64,000 nucleotides of DNA from Chalara sp. BL73 (taxonomy: Eukaryota; Ascomycota; Leotiomycetes; Helotiales): positions 1 to 64,000 of the forward strand of contig CAKJVC010000080.1 of NCBI GenBank assembly GCA_918026815.1, in the 5' to 3' direction. Positions 36,000-46,241 of the stretch are shown piece by piece. The notes below the pieces were generated by a model. It was not told the origin of the DNA, made no database searches, and saw nothing but the letters and a program-made list of their open reading frames with translations. Made by a program: the position numbers and the translations under genes. Within the stretch, counting starts at the first letter, position 1, and every line of letters begins with the position of its first letter.

Positions 36000-37235
36000 A
36001 TGCCAGCTGAAGCACCGCCGATTCTTGATTTCTCTCGTGAGCAGCGCTTTATGTATGAATTCTTGCATTGACTGATGACCATAGCGTTCTATGGAAGTGA
36101 TGAGGGCGCCAAGAAGGAGCTGGTTGCGCAGGTCAAAAATTGCTGTCTACATAATGGATTTTTCCAAATCACTGGCCACCGTGTTCCTGCAGAATTGCAA
36201 GAAAGGACCATTAAATGTGTGAAGGAGTTCTTTGCGCTGCCACAAGAGGAGAAGGACAAAGTGCACAAGGGTACGAGGTTGCGCTGGATCACATCATTTA
36301 ATCTTTCTTACTTACCCTGGGCGCAGATCAAAACACATGGAATAGAGGATACGAGACTATAGGATCCCAGATCTTGGAAGCAGGAACAAACCCGGACCAT
36401 AAAGAGGGATACTATATCGGCGAAGAAATCTCTAAGTCGCATCCATACTTCATCCACAAGAAACTAAACAGTGGCCCAAATGTATGGCCAGTTGGACTTT
36501 CTGATGCTAAGGAGTTTGAGGCTGCCTCTATGGCATATTATAATGCTATGCACGCTTTGGCCAGAGATGTCCTGGTTGTTCTCGCTCAAACCCTGGATCT
36601 TCCAAGAGACTATTTCAAAGATTTTACCACAAATGCTGTGGCTACTCTTCGATACCTTCACTACCCTCCGCAGCCCAAGGATTCGGATGAGAAACTTTCC
36701 CGGGGTATTGGCGCCCATACAGATTTCGGATCGGTAACTCTACTCATGCAAGACGAAGTAGATGGATTGCAGGTATTTGAAAAGGAGACAAATGAGTGGT
36801 TAGATGTAATGGATCAGTATCCTAAATTAGTTGGGAAACGCTGATATTGAATAGGTTGTACCGATAAAAGGAGCATATGTAGTGAATCTTGGGAACATGT
36901 TTATGCGATGGTAAGTTAACCTTTTTGAAGCCCAGAATACTAAATTAAAACTGGATAGGTCAAACGATAGATATATTTCGAACCTGCATCGGGTGATAAA
37001 TAAGTCCGGAAAGGAACGGTATTCCATTCCATTTTTCTACAGCGGAAATCCAGATTATGTAATCGACTGCCTCCCAAACTGTAGAGCAGAGGGGGAACCC
37101 GCCAAGTATCCTCCAATTACGGTTGAGGGAGCTGTTGGTGGCTCCTACCGTGAGAGCTACGGGAAAGCAGAGGCGTACAAAAAGACACAGCGGCAAAATG
37201 CGATGGGAGTTACGGCGGACCTAATTGCTGTTTAA
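36000..37235 (+). CDS. hxnY: 2-oxoglutarate/Fe(II)-dependent dioxygenase (HxnY-like)
   Basis: Five exons (36000-36036, 36085-36270, 36327-36805, 36855-36910, 36959-37235) give 344 residues of the isopenicillin-N-synthase-like dioxygenase family. The N-terminal block is NGFFQITGHRVP, and LRYLHYPPQP follows. The iron ligands are HTD (in IGAHTDFGSVTLL, about residue 220) and the distal His in SNLHRVINKSGKERYSIPFF, whose RYS supplies the 2-oxoglutarate Arg-x-Ser. Splicing is required to bring NLGNMFMRW to SNDRYIS. HxnY is the only dioxygenase of the A. nidulans hxn set; I am less sure of its exact step (a ring intermediate late in the route). Four introns of 48-56 nt. It appears intact. Confidence 0.87.
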
Positions 37236-38012
37236 TAGGATTTTGTACACTTTTGTATACGTCTTAAATAATCTAAATGTGTTAATATTATTCCACGGGT
37301 TTATGTTATTACCTAGAGGACAACGCTGTCTGGAAGTTTGCCCTACTGCACACTATCTAATCAATACGTCACTTAAGGAGTGTTTGCAAACGGAAATTGT
37401 GTTTGGACAAGTCGTTACTACCAAGCTTCCTCTGCAAACGTTTTACAGCCCGTCTGAGACTTAGCCTCTTCGTCTATTCCAGCCAACATCGTGATGTGAC
37501 AAGTTATGAATACTGAAACCTAGATAACACCCACTTTAAGCTGGCAGAGAGGAAACACGGCAGCTATGGTCTCGCTATCTTGCCATGCTCATTAACCGGG
37601 GATTACACTTTAACGAGAATTTTAGCCAGAGCTCTAGAGGCTCCGATGACCCATGCACATCAGATGCAATCTATCTTCAACCCCCCACCCTTCAAATCCA
37701 TGGGTCTCAGAGCCTGGATTACGAAGCATGTATCTCTGTTATCCACCAGCATCCCTGGCCGCTCTTGTGCTGTTGGCAGGGTTTATTGTAATGCTTCTTC
37801 AGGGGTGGTGTCTTGGCTCGACGGCTGCATTGATTATCTTGATCTGGGGTTTGAAATAGAGAAACCTGATTGGGCTTTTATAGCGCATCTTTCGGTGCCT
37901 CACTTACACGTCAAGAGTTATATGTGAGCCCAAGTTCAAGCATATCGAGACCTACCAACCACACCCTTTGGTTAGGCTCTGTCGGAATACAGGTCAGCCT
38001 CAGAGCAACTAC
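37236..38012. other. hxnY-hxnZ intergenic region
   Basis: Promoter of the rightward MFS gene. Overlapping open frames at 37580-37927 look like chance; no gene recognised. Confidence 0.45.
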
Positions 38013-39847
38013 ATGGCAACCATAGCAACCATGTCTATTTCGGAGAAAAAGGACGACATTGGCGCCGTCCAAAGAACAGAGAGCTACGGAGAGGGATTGG
38101 CAATAACAAAATTTGCTGACGATGGCCGTAATCGCGAATTCTATGGTACTTCAATAAGCGACTCGTATCGGTTGAAATCAGAGCTCGTCAGCAACGCATT
38201 CGAAGATATCGGGATGGGAAGGTAAGAATTTGCCCAGCCTTGCGCCTGTACAACGACGAGATGCTGACTAGAGTACACAGGTATCAGTGGGAATTATTCG
38301 TTGTTACGGGGTTTGGATGGATCACTGATAACTTGTAAGCTCTGGCTACTCTCAGCGCGGCTTATTCTTGCTAATTCATGGCTCAGCTGGTCTCAAGGCA
38401 TAGGCGCTATTCAGCCATCCATCAGGCTCGAGTTCTCTGATATCTCTATGGTTGGATTTAGCTCAATTGCGTACTATGTCGGCTTGATAATTGGGGCCTC
38501 GTTTTGGGGAATTTCTGCAGATTTCATTGGTAGAAAACCTGCTTTCAATTCTACTTTGTTGATTGGAGGTACATTCGGTGCGGCCGTCGCAGGGTTGAGC
38601 AACTTTGTTCCTTTCTGTGTGTTCTGGGCTATTATTGGTACTGCTGCTGGCGGAAATGTCCCGATCGACTCAATGATTTTCCTCGAGTTCGTTCCGGGAA
38701 GCCACCAATACCTCCTGACTGCTCTCTCAGCATGGTGGAATCTTGGCCAAGTCATTGTTTCTCTTGTCGCTTGGGTTTTTCTTGCAAACTTTAGCTGCGA
38801 TTCAAGCTCCACATACGAAACCTGCAAGAGATCTGACAATATGGGGTGGTAAGCGCTGATTTGGGTGAAGTCTCAAATGGGGATTCACTAACTCCCGTCA
38901 CAGGAGATACACAATGATCACACTCGGAGGTCTCGCATTAGCATTTGCCATCATCCGAATGTTTGTTTTCAAGATGCCCGAATCTCCAAGATATCTGCTC
39001 TCAAAGGGGCGAGATTTCGAAGCAGTGGAAGCTGTAAATTATGTCGCCCGACGTAATGGAAAGCCAGAACCACTATCTGTCGATATGCTCCATGCTATTG
39101 ATGCCCAACTTGGATTGCCCGTAATCACTGAGGAAGGTCGAAGTGGAATGTCCCGTAGTGAAATCATCAAGGAGAATCTTAAAGACTTCAAGTCGGCCAA
39201 CTTCAAAGATCTATTCGCGACTAGAAAATTGGCTAGACACACTACTATTATCTGGTTTATCTGGCTCACCATTGGTAAGTTTGTAAATTAACCTAGCCTC
39301 GGAGCATCATTAACAATATTTCTCAGGTATTGCATACCCATTATACTTCAACTTTTTGCCTACATATCTTGCCCAGAAGTTTACTTCCGAGTCGTCTCTA
39401 TATCTGAGTTACAGAGATTACTGTATAACCTCCTCAGTGGGGGTTATTGGACCAATCACAGCCTCTATTGCTGTTAATACTCGGTTTGGTAGACGATGGA
39501 TGATGGCAGCCTCAGCAATCGTCACCGGTATCTTCCTATTCGGATACACCGGCGCCAAAACCGCCACAGCTAGTTTGACATTCTCATGCGTTACAGGCTT
39601 GCTCGGAAACTTCGAGTATGCTATCATGTATGCCTTTACACCTGAAAGTTTTCCAGGTCCGCGTAGAGGAACGGGTACCGGTACTGCTGCCACTCTTTTG
39701 AGATTTGGTGGCTTATGTGCCAGTCTGATTGGCACGTATACCAATTTCTCCATCGTACCTATCTATGTGTCGGCTGCTCTCTGGGCTGTCGTTGGTCTGA
39801 CTGCATTCGGCTTACCATTTGAGACGCATGGCCACGCATCTATCTAA
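38013..39847 (+). CDS. hxnZ: MFS transporter of the nicotinate cluster (HxnZ-like)
   Basis: Exons 38013-38221, 38281-38334, 38387-38848, 38904-39274 and 39327-39847 give 538 residues. It is a 12-helix major facilitator of the sugar-porter/SV2-like branch: a 75-residue cytosolic N-tail, GMGRYQWELFVVTGFGWITDN, the helix 2-3 loop GISADFIGRKPAFNS, KMPESPRYLLSKGRDFEA at the helix 6 exit, and RFGRRWMMAAS in the second half. Placed in the middle of the hxn set, it likely moves nicotinate or a pathway intermediate. I chose HxnZ over HxnP because HxnP belongs, as I recall, to the anion:cation symporter group, which this does not resemble; that choice is tentative. The 54 nt second exon is small but in frame. 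Confidence 0.7.
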
Positions 39848-40355
39848 GTGTCATTGACGAATAGAGCTGTTGCAATGTTTGTTGGGGTTATGCGCAATAT
39901 TCTTGTATAGTGGAGAAAGGTAGTCGTTAAGTGTCCCCAGATAAGTCACTCTTGTAGTACGAGATACTCCCTCGCCACACATCGTATGCTTGGAACTCTT
40001 GTATAGTGTTCAAAACGAAATAGTATAAGGGCCTTCTTTCTCTATATCCCGTTGAGAACCACCTAGCTGTATTCTTACACCTTAAATCTGATGTTTATAG
40101 TCAAGGTTAAGATATTACTTGTAGCTGCATTCTCAAATCAGTGATTATGATGTCTTTTTAGATAGGTTGGTAATTTGATCTGCAGGCCCTTTTCACCATC
40201 TCTGTTCCTAAAACTTGAAGGCAATACTACTTCCCCTATTACACTAAACATGACCAAGATTGGAGTCCACACAATTTTATCTCAAATAGGAACCTCACAG
40301 GGTCAAGTAAGAGAACGTTTAACATATCATGCGGACTTGAACATATGAAATTCTT
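39848..40355. other. Convergent 3' region hxnZ/hxnV
   Basis: 508 bp. The motif CTTGTATAGTG occurs twice (near 39904 and 39999). No gene seen. Confidence 0.45.
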
Positions 40356-42495
40356 CTATGACTTCAAGAAACCGCCATAATACGAATCTAACCATTGGCA
40401 AGCATCAGCAGCTTGCACATTCGTGAAACATCGCAAAGATCCAACATAGCCATCAGGTCTAACATTGAGTATAACACATTCATCATGAGCAACATCGCCA
40501 ATCCACTTCTGAGTGCAATTCATCAAATCATCTATGTAGAAGGTCCATCTACTGTCTTTGAATAGAGAAGGTAGAGAACCGATCTCGATCTGATCCTTGG
40601 GGAGAGTTGTGACAAGCGCTGGTGTGAAGAGCATGCTAACTGCAGTATAGCGATGTGGCTGAACGAATTCATCTGCCTCGGTTGCCGTAATGTTTTGTGT
40701 AGCATAGGAGTCCGCAGCTGCGGACGTGGCCCGCCCAAGAACGGAGCTCAGTGAAGACAGGTGTGTAGACACAGCTGTAAGAAAGGCACTTGTGAATTTG
40801 GGGTTTGGTGTGAAGAAGTAGATTCTGAATTGACCAAGCATGGGTATATCGAGTTGGACGTCTACAGGATTTGCATCGATGAACCGAGTAACCCTGGCAG
40901 GAGAAAGGAGAGCACCAGCTTGCAGACCAGCACCTCGGGGAGATGGAACATTAAGGACATTTGGCGCGTATTTCGCACCGACACCTGAAATGAAGCCAAT
41001 ATTGGTAATGAAGTTCGCAGCAAGGGCTTTTGCATCTCCAGCAGCGAAGGCACTGGCATGCTCAAAATCGAAGTTGATCAAGTCTTGTGCAATCTTTCGA
41101 CGCTCAGCTTCGTATGTAGAGAGTAGTGCTGGAGTTGCTAGACCACGAACGGCGAGATTCAGCTTCCAGGACAGATTAAACGAATCATGCATGCTAACGT
41201 TCATTCCTTGTGCCGCTTTCGGAGAATGAGTATGGGCAGCCTATTTGTTATTAGCCCACTAATACCTAATTGAAGAAAGCATTCTAACATCTCCTGTAAT
41301 GAAGACGCGCTCGGAATCGTCGGTGAATTTATTTGCTACTCTCTGTCCGACTTTGTATACGCTGAACCATTCTAAATCAGGTTAGTCGTGGCTTTATTGG
41401 TATGGAGATGTAAAGAATACCAACGCTCCTCCATTTCAATGTGAAAGGGGTTAATATTTGCTGTGCCCTCTTCATGACGAAATCTTGCGTTGCATCTTCT
41501 GAGGATAAAACATCTTTCATCTTTGGATTTAACTCGATGTATAGTCGAGTCATATTCCTCTCTCTTGGAATGCAAAGGATTGTCCCAAACTCTTCAGAAT
41601 GAACGACAACTTTGCTCCACAAATCCGGAAAATCTGTCTCTATTACGCCTACCGAAGGGATTATTTCAATATTTGGTTCACAACTAGAGCATATATCTTA
41701 CCATCAAGCACACCCCATGGTGCACGAGTACTATCCCCCACCATTTCCGTGCCAGGAATGCTTGTACGGACTTGCGATCTCGCTCCATCGCACCCGACAA
41801 GATATCTTGTGTATAGAGATCTAGCTGCGTCGGTCTTCTTGTCGTAACAATTCACTTTAATCAAGTTTGATTTTCCTGGCTCCTCCTGATATGAGGTGAA
41901 AGCACTGCTCCTTGTAACTTCTACTCTTCTATCTCTCAAGTCTGCTATGAAAATGTCCTCAATCATACCCTGATGGACAAGTAGGACAAAAGGCTCATTA
42001 ACATCGAGTTCGGGGGGGTAATGTACTTCCCGTCGTTGGCGACTCAATGGTGAAGAAGGCGTGGAATTCTAAAATTTAGTCAGTTTAATAACGATATTTT
42101 CCACTGGTATCCATACCCAAAAGCATATATCATATATCTTGACTCCCTTCCTCAACAGGCCATCAGCCAAGCCTAGCTGCTTGAAGGTTTCTATCGTTTT
42201 TGGCTGCAATCCATCTGCTCTTCCCGTAGATGTTTTGTCGCTCCTATCATCTACGATCTTTGGTTCGATTCCATATCTTGTAAGATTCGATCTAAGTCCC
42301 GAGTTATATCAGGCCAACCTCTCAATCTCGCGCTAGTGTCACTCACGCCAACATTAACCCGGCAGGGCCAGCACCGGCAATTACGACATCCTCTATTCTG
42401 TCCCCTACAACTGGGGCATCTACACTATTGATAAATCCTTCGTTGCTAGCCCCAGGAGACATATTTGGAGAGGCTTGAGATCTAGTCCGCTTCAT
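40356..42495 (-). CDS. hxnV: FAD monooxygenase, phenol 2-monooxygenase type (HxnV-like)
   Basis: Six exons (42347-42495, 42117-42291, 41702-42068, 41421-41648, 41289-41371, 40356-41240) give 628 residues. FAD motif [20 protein letters not shown] is split by intron 1; [31 protein letters not shown] (DG motif) and [19 protein letters not shown] (GD motif, re-formed across intron 5) follow. The last 180 residues form the thioredoxin-like C-terminal domain of phenol hydroxylases. In A. nidulans HxnV hydroxylates 2,5-dihydroxypyridine to a trihydroxypyridine. The start is ATG 42495 (MKRTRSQAS); an upstream TTG frame is not used. Introns are 48-55 nt. It appears intact. Confidence 0.85.
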
Positions 42496-43054
42496 TACAC
42501 TGATTTCGGGAACGAGAGCGTTCAATTAGAATATTAGGAATATCAATATTGATAGCCGAATAACGTGACGTGTGAAGTCTAGGAAATCTCGCGCTCCTGT
42601 CACCTTCTTGGCGCATCCCATGCCCTAGAACAAGGCCAAAATATTGCTTGATGAGTGGCAAAGATCTGGCAGTCCTCTATCAAAGCATTGGTTCATTTTG
42701 GTGTAAGACAAAAGACTCTCTAGTATGACAGCTGCCCCTCTCCTCCACTCTTGGCAGCGATAACTGTGGAACCCAGGATGCACTTCTAGGCGCACACCTC
42801 AATCGCTATTTCGTGTTAGTGGCATGGGCTGTCGGGAAAACAGCTTCCCCATAATTGATATGGGAGACTTTTGCCAGAATCATGCTAGTTCTAGCTATGG
42901 CGTTCTGCAAGGCTGATACTTTAGTCGAGTCTTTAATGAAGAATTTATGTGACGCTATTGTTGGAATAGACAATACGTTCTGATAAACTTGGATCTTCGG
43001 ATCATTATGTCAAATTCTTTCAACCATGCTGTAACACTGCTTAGAGAAAACCTG
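42496..43054. other. hxnV promoter / hxnM 3' region
   Basis: 559 bp between two leftward genes. No gene seen. Confidence 0.5.
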
Positions 43055-44212
43055 CTATATTTCTTCTCCCTTTAACTTCTTCTTAACCTCCTCAGAACTG
43101 GCTGGCATCAGAGCCCCATCTGGTGGCGTATATTTGCTCTTGAAGTCGTCGCACATCTGTTCCATTGTTACCCATTCCACTCCCTCATGCTTGTTGATAT
43201 GTTCAATGATCCTACATCCAGATTTATTAAAAACACAATTTCAATTTGAAAAATGGGGAGCATACCGTTCGTGCATGAGAAGGACATGAGGGCGCCCGGA
43301 AACATCAGGATGAATTGTCATCGGGAAAATAAACTCATCGTACTCCCTATAAAAGTAGTCGAAATGGTCCTATAGAATGAATAACCATAAGTACCCGATA
43401 TCTATCAGAGACAAGCTCATTGCGTACCTTCCAAATATCCTCAATGTCACGAGGGTTCACCCAACCATGGCTATTTGCAGAATTCTTTATAAACATCATC
43501 GGAGGAAGGTCGTCGATATACTGTGCTTCATGGTGAGCAGAGTATATTGGCTAAATTTAAACCGGAACATACCCAACTCCCTGGGATCTCTACCAAGCCA
43601 GTCTCCTTTCCTTTAACCAAGGGTTTCATCCACTCTTCCGCCTTCTTGCTGTAGTCAATCTTGGTCCATGCATCACCGGTCCTGAGCCAGTACATTTGGC
43701 AATCATCGTGGCTCATTGAGTGGTCATACTCAATTCCATAACTCAAAAGAAGCTCTGTTCCTTCCTTGCTTGTTTCCCACCAAGGAGCAACGCTCCCTCG
43801 CGGAGGCTTTCCGCAGAACTCGGTGACCATCTTAAAGGTTTTATCTAAAACGTCCCTTTGTTGTTCAAAAGTCATGTCCGCGGGGTTTTCGTGGGAGTAT
43901 CCATGAAGGCCAATCTCATGTCCGGCATCGCGAACCATCGCACACTCTTCTGGGAAAGTCTCCAAGGTGTGGCCAGGAATGAACCATGTAGCTTTAATGC
44001 CATATTTGTCGAAAAGTTTCAGCACCCGACGAGTACCATGAGTACCAGCAAATAGACCTGTTGGCGTCAGTAGTCTCTTTCGTTAGGTTGATATGAAGAA
44101 ACGTGCCTCTGGAGATATCACTGGTAGAATTCTCTCCCCCGTATGAACCTAACCATCCAGCAACCGCATCGATGTCGACGCCGTAACTAACAAGCACTCG
44201 TTTCTTCCCCAT
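43055..44212 (-). CDS. hxnM: Deacetylase-fold cyclic imide hydrolase (HxnM-like)
   Basis: Exons 44107-44212, 43573-44057, 43428-43520, 43266-43369 and 43055-43211 give 314 residues. It belongs to the polysaccharide-deacetylase / PuuE-allantoinase fold: [19 protein letters not shown] with the metal Asp near residue 13, [28 protein letters not shown] with the metal histidines, and [14 protein letters not shown] near the C-terminus. Chitin deacetylases share the fold, but there is no signal peptide, so it is cytosolic. In the hxn route the matching enzyme opens the ring of a hydroxylated glutarimide. The start is ATG 44212 (MGKKRVLV). The first intron, 44058-44106, is GC-AG; the others are 52-58 nt. 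It appears intact. Confidence 0.84.
44058..44106 (-). other. GC-AG intron in hxnM
   Basis: Coding strand donor AGAG|GCACGT, acceptor AACAG. It is the only cut that joins SDISR-G to [15 protein letters not shown] in frame; the GT three bases downstream leaves the wrong phase. Confidence 0.7.
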
Positions 44213-44976
44213 TTTGAAGGACGCGCTACACTTCAAAGAGGGACTGTATCGGAGCTATTGAAGTAATGGTTGAGAAATGGAAAAGCTCAAAAAGCTCAAG
44301 AATCTATGAAAGTCGATAAAATAGAGGGGTTCAGACAAGGTTGAAGACACGAGAAAGATGAGCTCTCAGCAAAGAGTGGAGAGCTAACGTTTCTGCATAA
44401 ATAGCGAGAACACCCCAGAAGCTCTGATCGGGACGCTTGAAAATCGGGGATCTCCATTCTTAATCCTTGGCGTTATTTTCGTATTCAGTTATTGGCCAGA
44501 TATTTTACACTTTCAACCCAACGTAAACCGTACCCGAAGCCCGTTCGACGGTAGATATATTTTTCGATAAAATTATCGTTTACAGAACAAGATTAGTTCC
44601 AAAATAAATTAATCCTCATCAATTGAACTCTTTATTCCCCAAATGTGTTCATGATAAATTAGGTAATCCCGTTATCATATTGTGTAACCAGCGACCAACC
44701 CCATCTACTGCCCCTCATTTGTTGCCACTTCAAGATTGAAGAGCGCCAAGAGTGGGCAGAGTTAGTGCCCGTCTGTTTGTAGGTAGTTACAACCTTACTC
44801 AATGAAGCCTACTCTCAAAAGCACTATAGCATATCAACATGAGCACCATAAAACACATGTTACTTGTAATTTAGGCCGCACAAACTGTTTATTTCTTAAC
44901 TTCCCCTTATACCTCATGCCGCAAATTTTGCACGGAAACAAGCTTATATTAACTATAAATAAATTTCTACAAGAAG
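44213..44976. promoter_or_regulatory. Divergent hxnM-hxnW promoter with four GATA sites
   Basis: HGATAR matches are CGATAA 44565-44570, TTATCG 44573-44578 (together an inverted repeat with a 2 nt gap), TGATAA 44652-44657 and TTATCA 44672-44677. A TATAAATAAA lies at about 44953-44962. This fits AreA-type nitrogen regulation. AT-rich DNA makes some chance matches likely, but the palindrome is notable. Confidence 0.45.
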
Positions 44977-45843
44977 ATGAGTGAAAGGGCGAGTCCCATT
45001 CTTTTAGAAATTCAGTAATCCATCTGATGCTGAGCAGTTCAACCTTAAGGGCCGGACAGCATTGGTGACCGGCGGAGCTCGAGGCTGCGGACTTGCTTTT
45101 GCAGAAGGACTCGCAGAGGCAGGAGCAGATGTAGCCATCTTCGATATCATTGCACCTGTAGATGCTTTTTTCGCCATTGAAAAGACATACGGTGTCAAGA
45201 CCAAGCACTATATCGTAGATGTCTCGTCAGCAACATCCCTAGAAGCGGGGTTTGCAGCCTTCAAAGTTGATTTCGGGGGAAAATTAGATATTTGTGTTCC
45301 TTGCGCTGGCATTAACAGAAATATTTCCTTTTTAGAAACGGGTTTTGAGGATTATCAGAAACTTCTGGGTGTCAATGTCGTGGGGGTGTATTTCATGGCT
45401 CAGCTTGCGGCTAAACAAATGATTAAGAATGGAACAAAGAATGGAAGTATCGTGCTTGTTGCTAGCATTGCCAGCTATATAGCAATCAGGAGTCAGCTTA
45501 GCAGTGCATATTGTGGCACCAAAGGAGCAGTACGAGCAATGTGCCCAGCCATAGCTGCTGAACTGGCACAATATGTGAGTTTTGGGTTCATGCCCATTTG
45601 TCCATGTCTCAACATTAACATGTGCAGGGAATTCGGGTGAATAGCATATCTCCAGGTTATGTGAGAACGGAAATGACTGCGCCTTTCCCACAACTCTTAA
45701 AGAGTTGGGAAAGTGAGATTATGAATCGAAGAGTTGCTGAGCCCGAAGATATTCGTGGAGGATGTGTATTCTTAGCAAGTGACGCATCGCTATACATGAC
45801 TGGACAAGATTTATGTATGGATGGTGGCGTAACCAAATGGTAG
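44977..45843 (+). CDS. hxnW: Short-chain dehydrogenase (HxnW-like), N-terminus disrupted or unresolved
   Basis: Exons about 45008-45574 and 45628-45843 (intron 53 nt) carry a classical SDR: FNLKGRTALVTGGARGCGLAFA (cofactor site), CAGIN, SIVLVASIAS (Ser), SSAYCGTKGAV (YxxxK) and a GGVTKW end. The 5' end is a problem. From ATG 44977 the frame reads MSERASPILLE, which fits the SDR leader S-P-I-L-x-x-F-S, but the matching KFSNPSDAEQF is in another frame and the first stops at 45016. Either a frameshift lies at about 45006-45011, or an upstream exon (for example ATG 44839 to 44865) splices to a CTTTTAG acceptor at 45007. In the hxn route HxnW is the ketoreductase. It may be a functional gene or an early pseudogene. 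Confidence 0.7.
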
Positions 45844-46241
45844 ATCTCAGGTGAAATGCAAACTACTGCCTAACATCTATCTACCTTATGGCCATAAATA
45901 TGACATTAGACATGTGCCAAAGCAGGATCAACGGCGCACAGCCGTCTATTCTCTACATCTTGGTCAAAGAGCTAGAAACGGTGCCGTTCCCTGTGGTTTA
46001 AGACGCAAGCTTAAATCCTCGTTTGCAAATTCTAAGAACAAAATGAGATTATTGAGTATCTTTATTTCTATTTGAGATAAAGTGCCCATGCTACTATATT
46101 TAGCTAGAGTCGGATAAACCCCATCCTTGAGGCGTAGTGGGCCGCTTATAACTATAAATTCATTTTGACCGCATCTTGCAGCACTCCCGGACAACAAATT
46201 TCCATTTTTCCCAATTTTGCCCCCAACAACATGAAATAGCT
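45844..46241. other. hxnW-hxnN intergenic region
   Basis: 398 bp upstream of the amidase. No gene seen. Confidence 0.5.

Noticed and set aside
42110..42125. Suspected frameshift in hxnV at the CFW motif
   Set aside because: Recounting the run gives four A on the + strand, which splices cleanly to CFW-NSTPSS.
42496..42525. Longer N-terminus for hxnV
   Set aside because: It depends on a TTG start; ATG 42495 is the first Met.
43055..44212. Chitin deacetylase
   Set aside because: Same fold, but there is no secretion signal or carbohydrate-binding module, and the context fits the imide hydrolase.
45008..45008. A 15 nt intron (GTCCCATTCTTTTAG) to rescue hxnW
   Set aside because: Too short for spliceosomal removal.
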